Source of the DNA: VXYL01 sp963665195
GTDB taxonomy: Bacteria > Pseudomonadota > Gammaproteobacteria > Pseudomonadales > Azotimanducaceae
NCBI GenBank assembly: GCA_963665195.1
Contig: OY762070.1
Coordinates: 248,001-312,000, forward strand
Direction: 5' to 3'
Length of the DNA: 64,000 nt
The notes beneath the pieces are model-generated. The model saw nothing but the letters and a program-made list of their open reading frames with translations, was not told where the DNA came from and searched no databases. Within the stretch, counting starts at the first letter, position 1. Every line of letters begins with the position of its first letter. Shown piece by piece: positions 38,301 to 45,280 of this stretch. A program made the translations under genes and the position numbers.

Positions 38301-41300
38301 GGCTCGACAGCGGTCTACACCGTGCGTCTGGCGACGCGACCGACCGCGACTGTGACCGTCGCCGTCGCGCGCCGCGATGGGAGCGACCAGGACGCGGACG
38401 TCTCCGTGGCGAGCGCCGCGGCGCTCACCTTCACCACCGACGATTGGAGCGTCGAGCAGCGGGTGACCGTCGCCGCCGCCGAGGACGCGGACGGCGACAA
38501 CGGCACGGCGACGCTCTGGCATACGGCGTCCGGCGGCGGCTACGACGGCGTGACGGGAGAGGTCACCGTCACGGAGCTAGACGACGAGACGCCGGGCATC
38601 GTGCTGTCCGCCGCCGCGCTGGCCGTGCCGGAGGGCGGCGAGGCCAGCTACGGCGTGCGACTCGCCACGCTGCCGGCCGGCAGCGTCACGGTGAAGGTGA
38701 CGCGGAGCGCGGACGGCGCCCGGGATGCGGACCTCGCGGTGACCGCCGGGGCGGCGCTGACCTTCGCCACGGCGAACTGGGATACCGACCAGACGGTGAC
38801 CATCGCCGCCGCCGAGGACGCCGACGACGCTGTCGGCACGGCGACCTTCGAGCATCGGGCGGCCGGCGGCGGCTACGACGGGGTCGTCGCCGAACTGCTT
38901 GCCAGCGAACTCGAAAACGACGGCGGCATCGTCCTCTCCGCCACCGAACTGGTCGTCGACGAGGGCGGCGAGGCGAGCTACGGCGTGCGGCTGACCACGC
39001 AGCCGGCAGGCGCCGTGACGGTGGCCGTGGCGCGCCGGTCCGGCAGGGACCAGGACGACGACCTGCGCGTCAGGACCGGCGCATCGCTGACCTTCACGAC
39101 CGCGAACTGGAATGTCGACCAGACGGCGACCATCGAAGCCGCCGAGGACGACGACGGCGAGAACGGCAGCGCGGACATCGAGCACACGGCGTCCGGCGCG
39201 AACTACGCGGCGACCGCCGTGCTCGCCGCCGCCGAACGCGACAACGACGCCAAGGCGCTGGTGTTCACGCCGGACAGCGTCCTCGTTGCGGAGGGCGCGA
39301 CGACGACCTACGCGGTGGCGCTGGCGACCCGGCCGACCGCCGACGTGGCGGTGGCAGTGGCGAGCGCCGACGAGGGCGCGGCGACGGCGAGCCCGGCCGG
39401 GCTCACATTCACCGCAGCGAACTGGAACGTGCCGCAGACGGTGACCGCAACCGGCGTCCAGGAGGACGAGGACACCATGGACGAGACGGTGACCATCACG
39501 CACACCCCCTCCGGCGGCGGCTACGAAGCGGGTCACCGCGGCGCGGTGATCGTCGCCGTGCAGGACGACGACGCCGAGTCCGGCATCTCGGTGACGGATC
39601 CGAGCGCCGAGGAACCGTCCGGAGGCGGCGAAACGGTCGAGGAGACGGACGAAGCGGTCGACGCCACGCTGCATGAAGGCGAGGAGTCGACCTTCGAGGT
39701 GCGGCTGGCGGGACCCCCGCGCGGCGAGGTGCGCGTGCGGGTGACGAGTTCGCATCCGGGCGTGGCGGTGGTGGTGCCGGCGATGCTGATCTTCACGCCG
39801 GACAACTGGGACGTTCCGCAGACCATCACCGTGAAGCCGGTCGACGACGGCGATGCCCGGGACGAGGAGGTGACCCTCACCTACGAGGCTTCCGGCGACG
39901 GCTACCGGGCCAGCGCGACTTGGCGCTGCAAGATGATCGACGACGACCGGGGCCTCGCGCTGGCGCCCGCCGAACTGGTGCTGCGCGAGGCCGGCGACGC
40001 GGCGTCCTACGGCGTCGCGCTGGCCGCCGCGCCCGGCGGCGCGGTGCGCGTGGATGTGCTCGCGCCGCCGGGCCTGGCGGCGGCGCCGGCGGCGCTCGAG
40101 TTCGACATGGCGAACTGGGATGCGCCGCAGACCGTGTCGCTCAGCGCCGCCGACGATGCGGACGGCCTCGACGCCGCGCTGGTCGTCGGCCACCGGCCGT
40201 CGGGGGACGGCTACGAAGACGGCCACGGCGCGGAGCTCAAGGTCACCGTGATCGACGACGACCGCGCCGTGCTGCTGTCGCAAGACGCGCTGCGTGTGCC
40301 CGAGGGCGCGTCCGCGTCCTACGACGTGCGCCTTGCGACGCAGCCCGCCGAGCCGGTGGACGTGGCGCTTACGCTGGCGGGCGATGCGGACCTCGCCATC
40401 GAGACCGGCTCGATGCTGCGGTTCACGACCGCGGACTGGGCCACGCCGCAGGCCGTGACGCTGGCAGCAGCGCAGGACGATGACGGCGTGGACGGCACGG
40501 CAGTGGCGCTGCACGAAGCATCCGGCGGCGGCTACGACGATGCGTCGGCGCGGCTGGACGTGGCGGAGGCGGACGACGACATCCCCGGGCTGGCGTTCGA
40601 GCCGGAGCGGCTCGCAGTGCGCGAGGGCGAGTCCGCGACCTACTCGGTGCGCCTGGCCACCCGGCCGGCCGCCGCGGTGTCCATCGAGGTCGCGAGCGAC
40701 GATCCGAGCGTGTCGGCAAGCCCGGCCGCCTTCGCCTTCGAGACCGGCGCCTGGCCGGCGGTGCAGCAGGTGACCGTCACCGTGGCGCCCGGCGACGGCA
40801 GCGGCGCGGATCGGACGGCCCGCCTCGATCATGCGGTGCGCGGCGGCGAGTACGACGACGTGTCCGGCGAAATCGCCCTGGACATCCAAGGGGACCGGCG
40901 GCCGGGGTTCCCGGCGGCGGCGCGGATCGCGGATCAGCGCTATGCGGAGCGGCAGCCGATCGAACCCTTGACGCTGCCGGCGGCATCGGGCGGCGATGGT
41001 CCGCTGACCTACGCGCTGGCACCGGCCGTTCCCGCTGGACTGCTGTTCGATGCCGCCACGCGCGTCTTGCACGGCACGCCCAGCGCGCCCAGCCCGACGG
41101 CCGCCTTCACCTACACGGCCACCGATGAGGACGGGGACGCCGCCAGCCTGAACTTCGCCATCACTGTGCTCGCGGCGCCCGCGAAGGATGTCGTCGAAGA
41201 CGCCTTGGCGGGCCAGGGCAGGGCCCTTCTGGCAAGCGCCACCAGCGTGATCGGCGAACGCTTCCGGGGCGATGCGCCGCATGCGGACTGCGGCGAAGAC

Positions 41301-43340
41301 GACGACGACAGGCACTGCGCCGGCACCGCCGCGGCGCGCCTCTTGGAGTACGCAGCGGCCGCCGCGCCGGGCCCCTGCACCGTCGGCGATGGCTCGGCGA
41401 AGCTCGCGGGGCAGGGCTACCCGGCGCTTGCCGGCCCGGCTTGGGGCGCTGCGGCGGCGCTCTGCGCACCGGGTGCGGGCGATCCGACGCTGGTCGGCGC
41501 AGCTTGGGGCGGGGCGGCGTTCGGCGCAGCGGGCGCTCGCCCGCCCGGCATGGCGTCGGCGGGGGATGCACGGCGATATGGCCTGCTGGGCGACGGCGCC
41601 TTCGCCGTCGGGCTCGGCGGCGGCGATGGGACGAGGCGCTGGACCGTCTGGGGCGCGGGCGACCAGCAGTCGATCGACGCCGGGCCGAACGGCGGTCGCC
41701 ACGAAGGCCAAGTGCGCTCCCTCTATCTCGGCGTCGACGGCCGCTTCGGCGAACGCCTGCTTGCCGGCGCGGCGCTGTCCCGCAGCCGCGGCGAGACGCG
41801 GTTCTCGGTGCCGGGCAGCGACCGCGGGCGTCTGGACACGATGCTGACCGCGGTCTATCCGTACTTGCGCGGCACGCTGGCGAGCGGCCTCGAACTGTGG
41901 GCCATCGGCGGCTTCGGCTGGGGCGAAGCGGCGCTGGCGCGGCATTGGCCGACGCCGGCGGCCGGCGGCAGCGACCTCGGCATGGCGCTGGCGGCGTTCG
42001 GCGCCCGCCAAGCCATCGTGCGCTGGGGCGGCGGGGAACTCGCCGCGGTCGGCGACGCCGGCTTCCTGTCGCTCTCCACCGCCGATGGCGACGGCTTCAT
42101 GGACGGCCTCGCCGCCGAGGTCTATCGGACGCGGCTGGCGCTGGAGCTCTCGCAGCGGACCGGCAGCGCCTCGCCGTACGTGCAGCTCGGCGGGCGCTAC
42201 GACGGCGGCGACGGGCGCACCGGCCTCGGCGTCGAAGTCGCCGCCGGCATACGCGCCGCGATGCCGCGGCTCGACTTCGAGGCGCGCGGGCGCTGGCTGA
42301 CCGCGGTGTCCGACGAGCGCTACGAGGAGTTCGGCGCGATGGCGCGGCTGGAGTTCAAGTCCAGAGTGGACGGCATGGGCTGGCATCTCGCGCTGTCGCC
42401 CTCCTGGGGGGATGCGACCGGCGGTGCGCTGCTGAACCCCGGCGCCGCGTCTGCTGCCGGAGAGGATGTCTGGCGCATGGGCCGCGCCGCTCGGGCCTGG
42501 GCCGACGCCGCGCCGCTCGCCATCGACGCCGAACTCGGCTACGCCTTCCACTCGCCGCTGGCGCGCGGGCTGCTGAGGCCGCTCCTGGTCTACGGCCGCA
42601 CGGACGCCTCCCGCGTGGTCGGCGCGGGCGTCGCCTATCGCTTCCTGCCGAGCCCGTCCGGTCGCGACCTCAGCGTGGACTTCGCCATCGCCCGGGAACA
42701 GCGGCGCGGCCTGGGCGCCGGGCACCAGGCGCTCTTGACGGTGACGCGGCCGCTGCCTGCTGGCGAACTCGCGCCGCGCCGCTCCCCGCGTCCGCCTCGA
42801 ACCGATGTTCCGGTGCCGCCCCATGCTGGGGTTGCCGCATCCGGCCTGGCGGCGGCGCCGGAGGCGGTCGCCGTTGCCTATTCGCGGCCCGACACCGCCC
42901 ACGCGCGTCGGGCCGAGCCTGCGCCAGCGCATGCGCCCACGCCGCCACCGGTGGCCACGGTCGCCGCCGCGCCACCGGCGCCGTCGCCGACTCCCGTCCC
43001 GCCAGCCACGTTGCCGCCGACCCCGACGGCGACGCTCGACGAATCCGCGCCGTCCCTGCTGGATTTCCCGGACACCCATTTCGCCGTTCAGCTGATGGCG
43101 CTCGGCAGCGCGGCAGCGGCAGACCGGTTCGCCGCGCAGCACGGCTTGGAGGGGTTGCTCCGAGCCAGCATCGCGCGCGATGGCGAGACGCTGCATCTGC
43201 TGATCCTCGGCGTCTACGCCGACAGCGCGGCGGCGCATCGGGCGGCGCGGAACCTGCCGCCGGGCATGGCCGGCATCGCGCCGTGGGTACGTCGGATGGA
43301 CTCCCTGCAACAGGCGATGCTGCGCTGGACGGGGAACTGA
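26307..43340 (+). CDS. Giant Calx-beta-repeat autotransporter-like adhesin with C-terminal SPOR domain
   Basis: 5,677 residues. A signal peptide (RRLALCVLLIAATVFPTMAQA, here RRLALCVLLI then AATVFPTMAQA) precedes two divergent repeats (about 50-300), a fibronectin type III domain (about 302-398; TVTGLTNGTLHTFEVRAYND), and some 40 tandem Calx-beta-like repeats of about 111 residues (about 400-4858). Repeats share VTVDEGGTADYTVKLATQP and end in acidic, probably calcium-binding ESDND. Then follow an Ig-like domain (about 4867-4955), an autotransporter-like barrel (about 5089-5488; VRSLYLGVDGRFGERLLAGA), a Pro/Ala-rich linker, and a SPOR domain (about 5590-5670; FAVQLMALGS, then LHLLILGVYADSAAAHRAA). 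The ATG at 26307 follows GGTGAGG; an in-frame GTG at 26373 would give a more usual signal peptide. It likely displays a surface fibre; its SPOR end would bind septal peptidoglycan in the periplasm (inference). Confidence 0.85.
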   Translation: MRGTCACGTDEARPWGRAFSRIVSKAGADPIAAAPRRLALCVLLIAATVFPTMAQAQDITLTWTGRTNNDGHWTPWAGRSQDYTVKLTSLPTADVTVTISEGTQCLHSGTWTVDTDLDASGDQDTLTFTTSNWSTAQTVRLTAQANSSGNDTEICAIKHSGSGGGYDSVSKTNLVFSQTFTGSVNGSFLAQTINGPEGRKGEYTVWLTEEPTGDVTVTITYKSGDTDISVDTDLDTPGNQTTLTFTTSNYANQAIHKVTIRSQEDNDTERGEAKFTHTATGGGYTESIGTRVIDATLFEVDDDDPPSKPTSLSATAGDASAALSWARTEQYEHLTYSKWQYRYKTTGGYGSWTDMTDSDKDTTSYTVTGLTNGTLHTFEVRAYNDVAGEASDEATVTPKAPPSFTFSSTSVAVPEGSTNTYTVQLATEPTASVTVSVARETGSDHDTDLTVSAGTPLTFGTSDWSTGQTVTLAAAEDADGVAGTADFAHTASGGDYGTVTGEVTATETDNDPYEFTFDATKVTVTEGSTADYTVRLATVPTASVTVSVARKTGDDEDASLTVSAGATLTFTTTNWNTNQTVTLAAAEDDDGENGTADFEHTATGGGYASTTGEVEATESDNDTKAFTFSGSSVSVTEGGTADYTVRLATEPTASVTVSVAPKTGDDQDGNLSVSAGATLTFATDDWDMVQTVTLAAAEDDDGENGTADIEHTATGGGYGSVTGEVEATESDNDTKAFMFGSTDVSVAEGGTADYTVQLATEPTGSVTVTVARKTGSDQDGNLSVKTGSSLTFTASNWSTNQTVTLQAAEDGDGLDGTAKFAHTASGGGYGSVTGEVTATESDNDRAFTFGSTDVTVDEDDTADYTVKLATQPSGSVTVSVARKAGSDQDADLSVKTGSKLTFATDDWDTDQTVTLQAADDEDGDDGTAKFAHTATGGGYGSVTGEVTATESDDDAKGFTFGSSSVDVDEGGTADYTVKLATKPSASVTVSVARKAGSDQDASLSVKTGSSLTFTTDDWDTNQTVTLQAAEDGDGLDGTAKFEHSAAGGGYGSVTGEVTATESDNDRAFTFGSTDVTVTEGGTADYTVKLATQPSGSVTVSVARKSGNDQDADLDVKTGSSLTFTASNWSTNQTVTLEADEDEDGDDGTAKFAHTATGGGYGSVTGEVTATESDNDTKGFTFGSSTVDVDEGGTADYTVKLATKPSGNVTVSVARKSGNDQDGDLSVKTGAELTFTTDDWSTDQTVTLDAAADEDGDDGTAKFAHTATGGGYGSVTGEVTATESDDDAKGFTFGSSTVDVDEGGTADYTVKLATKPSASVTVSVARKAGSDQDASLSVKTGSSLTFTTDDWDTNQTVTLQAAEDGDGLDGTAKFEHSAAGGGYGSVTGEVTATESDNDRAFTFGSTDVTVDEGGTADYTVRLATQPSGSVTVSVARKSGNDQDADLDVKTGSTLTFTTDDWSTDQTVTLEAAEDQDGDDGTAKIAHTATGGGYGSVTGEVTATESDNDTKGFTFGSSSIDVDEGGTADYTVKLATQPSGSVTVSVARKSGNDQDADLDVKTGSSLTFTTANWSTDQTVTLEAAEDHDGEDGTAKIAHTATGGGYGSVTGEVTATESDNDAKGFTFGSSTVDVDEGGTADYTVKLATQPSGNVTVSVARKTGDDQDADLDVKTGSTLTFTTANWNTNQTVTLQADDDEDGDDGTAKFAHTATGGGYGSVTGEVTATESDDDAKGFTFGSSSVDVDEGDTADYTVKLATKPSGSVTVSVARKSGNDQDGDLDVKTGSSLTFTTANWNTDQTVTLEADEDEDGDDGTADFAHTATGGGYASVTGEVTATESDDDAKGFTFGSSSVDVDEGGTADYTVKLATQPSGSVTVSVARKSGNDQDADLDVKTGSSLTVSVERESGGGHDTHLSVKTGAKLTFTTANWDTDQTVTLQAAQDDDAEDGSADFEHTSTGGGYGDVTGEVTATEDDDDTRAITLSSPTGVSVGEDDTADYQARLATQPTASVTVTVARSTTGAQDGDISVKTGGSLTFSTSNWNTDQTVTLEADDDEDGENGTATIGHTAAGGGYASVSADLVATESDDDTKAITLSSPSGVTVGEGSTAGYRVKLATKPTASVTVAVARSTTGDQDDDVSVKTGASLTFTVSNWNTDQTVTLEADEDHDGENGTATIAHTATGGGYAEVTADLTATESDNDTKGFALNPAKVTVGEGASADYTVKLSTEPSGSVTVTVARSTTGDQDDDIAVKTGAKLTFTVSNWDTAQTVTLEAAEDNDGEDGTATIEHTATGGGYAAATADLAATEDDNDTKAITLSDSAVTVDEGSTQTYEVKLATEPTASVTVAVARRSTGDQDGDVSVKAGASLTFTTSNWNTDQTVTLEADDDLDGDHGAAVIEHTATGGGYGSVTAELTATEADDDTKGITLSPASGAVAEGSTATYKVKLATRPSADVTVTVARSATGTQDEDISVKTGASLTFTASNWNTDQTVTLEADDDEDGENGTATIDHSAAGGGYGGISAAFDATEADDDAKALVLSSPSGVTVAEDDTADYTVKLATKPTASVTVAVARSTTGTQDADISVQTGASLTFSASNWNTAQTVTLEADDDEDGENGTATIEHTATGGGYAAVTADLTATETDDDTKALVLSSPSGVTVDEDGTADYTVKLATKPTASVTVAVARSTTGTQDADISVQTGASLTFSASNWNTAQTVTLEADDDEDGENGTATIEHAATAGGYASVTANLTATEADDDDKAFTLSSPAGVTVAEGSTEDYEVKLATEPTASVTVTVARSTTGTQDGDLSVRTGASLTFATDDWDTDQTVTLQAAQDDDGEPGTAVFEHTATGGGYAAVTAELTATEQEDDTKALVLSSPSGVTVGEGSTAAYQVRLATQPTASVTVAVARRATGAQDGDISVQAGASLTFTAANWDSDQTVTLAAADDDDGEPGTAAIDHAATGGGYAGVTAELTATEQEDDTKALVLSSPSGVTVGEGSTADYQVRLATQPTASVTVAVARSTTGTPDQSLSVQAGASLTFTTTDWNTDQTVTLEAAEDNDGDNGSATIEHAATGGGYGAATAALTATESDNDAKGLTLNPAQVTVAEGATAAYTVRLSTDPSASVTVAVARRATGTQDGDLSVRSGASLTFGAANWDTDQTVTLEAADDEDGDDGSAVIEHTASGGGYDDVSADLTATEQDDDTKAIVLSSPAGVTVAEDSTQDYGVKLATRPSASATVTVARSTAGTQDGDIGVETGASLTFTAENWGTEQTVTLEAADDEDGDDGSAVIEHTAAGGGYDAVSANLTATEQDDDTKAIVLSSPTGVTVGEGSTADYGVKLATRPSASVTVAVARRGSGTQDGDLGVRRGASLTFTTANWGTEQTVTLEAADDADGDAGTATFEHSAVGGGYDAVTADLVATEADNDAKGLVLSPSNVAVPEGGTAGYTVQLATRPTASVTVTVARSAGGAHDQDIAVQAGASLTYTTANWNAGQTVTLAAAEDTDGDAGAATIEHSAVGGGYDGVTAELVATESDSDAKAIALSSPAGVTVDEGGTASYGVRLTTAPTASVTVTVARRATGIQDQDIEVQSGASLTFTTANWSTDQTVTLAAAEDHDGDAGRAVIEHSAAGGGYANVSAELAATESDNDAKGLTLSSTSLIVAEGQTAAYEVSLATQPSASVTVAVARRAAGTEDADIEIRTGASLTFTTANWRTGQTVTLAAAEDDDAEDGTATIDHSASGGGYDAETAEVAATESDNDARGLTLSATSVTVPEGRTATYQVRLATQPSGSVTVTVARSTEGAQDADIGVLSGASLTFTTGNWDTDQAVTLQAAEDADGDDGAATFLLSASGGGYDAATAAVQATEADDDARELNLSPTAVTVAEGGTASYQVRLATAPSASVTVAVARSADGTQDRDLDIAGGATLTFTTADWETAQTVTLAAAEDADGDSGSAVFEHQASGGGYDGVTAELRATESDNDAPGLALSPDSVVVAEGSTAVYTVRLATRPTATVTVAVARRDGSDQDADVSVASAAALTFTTDDWSVEQRVTVAAAEDADGDNGTATLWHTASGGGYDGVTGEVTVTELDDETPGIVLSAAALAVPEGGEASYGVRLATLPAGSVTVKVTRSADGARDADLAVTAGAALTFATANWDTDQTVTIAAAEDADDAVGTATFEHRAAGGGYDGVVAELLASELENDGGIVLSATELVVDEGGEASYGVRLTTQPAGAVTVAVARRSGRDQDDDLRVRTGASLTFTTANWNVDQTATIEAAEDDDGENGSADIEHTASGANYAATAVLAAAERDNDAKALVFTPDSVLVAEGATTTYAVALATRPTADVAVAVASADEGAATASPAGLTFTAANWNVPQTVTATGVQEDEDTMDETVTITHTPSGGGYEAGHRGAVIVAVQDDDAESGISVTDPSAEEPSGGGETVEETDEAVDATLHEGEESTFEVRLAGPPRGEVRVRVTSSHPGVAVVVPAMLIFTPDNWDVPQTITVKPVDDGDARDEEVTLTYEASGDGYRASATWRCKMIDDDRGLALAPAELVLREAGDAASYGVALAAAPGGAVRVDVLAPPGLAAAPAALEFDMANWDAPQTVSLSAADDADGLDAALVVGHRPSGDGYEDGHGAELKVTVIDDDRAVLLSQDALRVPEGASASYDVRLATQPAEPVDVALTLAGDADLAIETGSMLRFTTADWATPQAVTLAAAQDDDGVDGTAVALHEASGGGYDDASARLDVAEADDDIPGLAFEPERLAVREGESATYSVRLATRPAAAVSIEVASDDPSVSASPAAFAFETGAWPAVQQVTVTVAPGDGSGADRTARLDHAVRGGEYDDVSGEIALDIQGDRRPGFPAAARIADQRYAERQPIEPLTLPAASGGDGPLTYALAPAVPAGLLFDAATRVLHGTPSAPSPTAAFTYTATDEDGDAASLNFAITVLAAPAKDVVEDALAGQGRALLASATSVIGERFRGDAPHADCGEDDDDRHCAGTAAARLLEYAAAAAPGPCTVGDGSAKLAGQGYPALAGPAWGAAAALCAPGAGDPTLVGAAWGGAAFGAAGARPPGMASAGDARRYGLLGDGAFAVGLGGGDGTRRWTVWGAGDQQSIDAGPNGGRHEGQVRSLYLGVDGRFGERLLAGAALSRSRGETRFSVPGSDRGRLDTMLTAVYPYLRGTLASGLELWAIGGFGWGEAALARHWPTPAAGGSDLGMALAAFGARQAIVRWGGGELAAVGDAGFLSLSTADGDGFMDGLAAEVYRTRLALELSQRTGSASPYVQLGGRYDGGDGRTGLGVEVAAGIRAAMPRLDFEARGRWLTAVSDERYEEFGAMARLEFKSRVDGMGWHLALSPSWGDATGGALLNPGAASAAGEDVWRMGRAARAWADAAPLAIDAELGYAFHSPLARGLLRPLLVYGRTDASRVVGAGVAYRFLPSPSGRDLSVDFAIAREQRRGLGAGHQALLTVTRPLPAGELAPRRSPRPPRTDVPVPPHAGVAASGLAAAPEAVAVAYSRPDTAHARRAEPAPAHAPTPPPVATVAAAPPAPSPTPVPPATLPPTPTATLDESAPSLLDFPDTHFAVQLMALGSAAAADRFAAQHGLEGLLRASIARDGETLHLLILGVYADSAAAHRAARNLPPGMAGIAPWVRRMDSLQQAMLRWTGN
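27510..40880 (+). repeat. Tandem Calx-beta-like coding repeats, about 333 bp each
   Basis: About 40 in-frame units run through the giant gene. The first third (about 28,500-32,000) is the most uniform at DNA level; later units diverge and change class (GFTFGSSSVDVDEG early, ALVLSSPSGVTVGEG in the middle, GLTLSATSVTVPEG late). A block starting near 29161 recurs almost exactly 996 bases later, near 30157, for at least 370 bases, showing recent duplication of three units. Units near 33900 and 34240 are also nearly identical neighbours. Confidence 0.9.
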
Positions 43341-43727
43341 CGGGCGCATCGGGCGCGATTTCCCGAATGCGTTCGCGCCTCGCATCGACCGCGTAGCGGA
43401 GATCCGGGCGGGCATGGGTCGGCAGCGCGCCGATCACGCAGCGCGCGGCCCGTAGGGCTCTTCACCTCATCTGCAAGGTGTTCTCGAGGGACTTGATGGT
43501 ACGCGGGGTGGCGCAGGGGCGGGGCTTGCCCGGGGCTTGCCCCCGCCCGTGCCGGAGTCTCGTACCGCTCCCGGCGCGTCTGGCGGACATTTGCCGTACA
43601 CCCCACGGCGCCCTGCCTCGACGGCCATGGCATCACTCTGACATCGCCATGGGGCGATGGCTGTTTTCGTTGTCAGTCTTCCGCCCGCCGTGCGGACAGG
43701 CGGCCTCGCGCCCGCTACGGTGCCGCC
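43341..43727. other. Intergenic region with a GC-rich hairpin
   Basis: 387 bases with no supportable gene. At 43517-43548 GGGCGGGG pairs with CCCCGCCC around two direct copies of GGGGCTTGCC, a strong hairpin that might end transcription of the giant gene, although no T-run follows. A shorter inverted repeat around GCCATGGGGCGATGGC lies near 43645. Confidence 0.35.
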
Positions 43728-44888
43728 ATGGCACTAGAGAACAGCGGCCGGGACGCCGCCGAGCGGTTCCCCTTCGACCAGATCTACAAGGCGATGTGCG
43801 GCCACCCGGCGACCATCCGGGACATGCTCGAGAACCACCTCGCGCAGCCGCGCGGGCCGCTGCCCGCGGCGGTCGTGGACGCGCTCGACCTGGACACCGC
43901 GCGGCTGCTCCCGAACGAATGGGTGACCCGGGACTTCCGCACGCGGCGGGGCGATCTGGTCGCGTGCGTCGAGTTCAAGCAGGAGGCGCGCCGCGCGGGC
44001 TTCCCGGAGCGGCTGTTCCTGCACACGGAGCACCAGTCCAGGGGCGACCGGGACATGATGCACCGCTTCCTGGAGTACGGCGGCGAGCTGTCCCGGGAGC
44101 TGCGCGGCAGCGGGGCGCTGGGCGCGGGCGGCGACTGCCCGATCGTCTGCGTGCTGGTGTACAACGGCCGCCCGCCGTGGAGCGCGCCGACGCGGGCTTC
44201 GGAGATCGGCCCGGCGCCGGCGGCGTTCGGCCGGGAGCCGGCGCTGCCGGACGGGCTGGCGGTGCTGTACCCGCGGGGCTACCATCCGATCGAGCTGGCG
44301 CGGCTGGGCGCGGACGCGACGAAGCCGGACGGCGTGGTGTCGCTGATGGCGGGCATCGAGCACGCGGGGCGGCGGGGCCTGGCAGAGGCGTTCTCGGCGG
44401 GGCCGCTGCCGCGCATCTGGCGCGGCCTGGACGGGTCGCTGCAGCGGACGGTGGCGGCGTGGATCTGGCGACTGGCGCAGCGCTGCGGCATCGAAGCGGA
44501 GATGGAGGATCTGATGCGGCTGGAAGAGATCGGCGAGGTCGCCTCGCTCTTGGAGGAGACCCTGGACATGGAGCTCGCCGAGGCGCGGGAGGAAGCGCTC
44601 GCCGAAGGCAGGGAGAAGGGCATCGCCGAAGGCAGGGAGAGTGGCATCGCCGAAGGCAGGGAGACGGGCATTGCGGAGGGCCAGCGGGGGCTGCTGCGCA
44701 ATCTGGCGGCGCTCCGTTTCGGCGAGCCGACGGCGGCGCGGCTGGCGGCAGTGATCGGGCGCATCGATTCGCTCGCGGCGCTGCGGCGGGCGGGCGAGTG
44801 GGTGGTCCGATGCGACAGCGCCGAAGACCTGCTGCGGCGCGTCGCGGATGTCGCGCGCGGAAGCGGCAACGGCGCCACGCCCGGCTGA
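43728..44888 (+). CDS. Rpn/YhgA-like PD-(D/E)XK nuclease family protein
   Basis: 386 residues. The N-terminal part reads FPFDQIYKAMCGHPATIRDM, then WVTRDFRTRRGDLVACVEFKQEAR and LFLHTEHQSRGDRDMMHRFLEY, resembling the Rpn (recombination-promoting nuclease, transposase_31-like) fold with Asp and Glu-X-Lys/Glu-X-Gln type acidic positions. The C-terminal tail (about 285-325) is a charged low-complexity helix with units EGREKGIAEGRESGIAEGRE, common in this family and prone to repeat-number change. Rpn proteins are DNA endonucleases linked to recombination and, in some cases, phage defence. It is a single gene; no partner is evident. Confidence 0.75.
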   Translation: MALENSGRDAAERFPFDQIYKAMCGHPATIRDMLENHLAQPRGPLPAAVVDALDLDTARLLPNEWVTRDFRTRRGDLVACVEFKQEARRAGFPERLFLHTEHQSRGDRDMMHRFLEYGGELSRELRGSGALGAGGDCPIVCVLVYNGRPPWSAPTRASEIGPAPAAFGREPALPDGLAVLYPRGYHPIELARLGADATKPDGVVSLMAGIEHAGRRGLAEAFSAGPLPRIWRGLDGSLQRTVAAWIWRLAQRCGIEAEMEDLMRLEEIGEVASLLEETLDMELAEAREEALAEGREKGIAEGRESGIAEGRETGIAEGQRGLLRNLAALRFGEPTAARLAAVIGRIDSLAALRRAGEWVVRCDSAEDLLRRVADVARGSGNGATPG

Positions 44889-45149
44889 CCTTGGCTTCGG
44901 TACGCCCGACGCGCGAGCGCCGGGCGGGTCTCGGCGATGTTCCCGGGCGCGGACGGTTGACCCCCTCGCAGTCTCGGCGCAGACCACCCGGCGGTTTCAT
45001 CCTCGGCTGCTAGGGACTCTGGCCCGGACGCCGGTGGGCCAGCCCATGCGCAGCACGCGGCGAAGGCCGACGACGCGGACGACTTCCTCAGCCGCAATCG
45101 AGGATCGAGCGGCGCTCGGGGCCGGGCGTGGATGCGGCGTCGATCTGTG
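44889..45149. other. Non-coding remnant region
   Basis: No frame here looks protein-like on either strand. It probably holds the degraded body of the DUF4276 gene whose start is recognisable just to the right. A GGTTGACCCCCTC motif at about 44955 resembles the TGACCCCC motifs after the CRISPR array. Confidence 0.35.
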
Positions 45150-45265
45150 CCCTGACCGTGGCTGGACATTGCGCAGAGCGGCCGGGACACCTCGAGCGCA
45201 AGCAGACGCTTGACGAACGCCTCCTCCGTCTGACCTTCCACATGAATGCGCAGCCGCACCTTCAC
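45150..45265 (-). pseudogene. Truncated DUF4276 (TOPRIM-like) gene
   Basis: The N-terminus MKVRLRIHVEGQTEEAFVKR is a clear start of a DUF4276/TOPRIM-like protein. After KRLLALEVS the frame loses all family character and turns into low-complexity Arg/Pro/Ala sequence, so the gene is broken by a deletion or frameshift. It begins 15 bases after the AAA gene stop, in the same orientation. AAA ATPase plus DUF4276 or TOPRIM-like pairs are known in phage-defence systems such as AbiL and PARIS types. Confidence 0.65.
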
Positions 45266-45280
45266 CGGTCGCGGCGCAGC

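Noticed and set aside
26748..43415. Three very long minus-strand open frames (2,029, 1,690 and 1,612 codons) opposite the giant gene
   Set aside because: They mirror the GC-rich repeat codons of the plus-strand gene, are dominated by Arg/Val/His/Gly in repeat-length periods, and lack ribosome sites and family features.
43478..45013. 511-codon plus-strand frame over the Rpn-like gene
   Set aside because: It is frame-shifted relative to the Rpn-like gene and is rich in Arg/Gly/Ala without motif.
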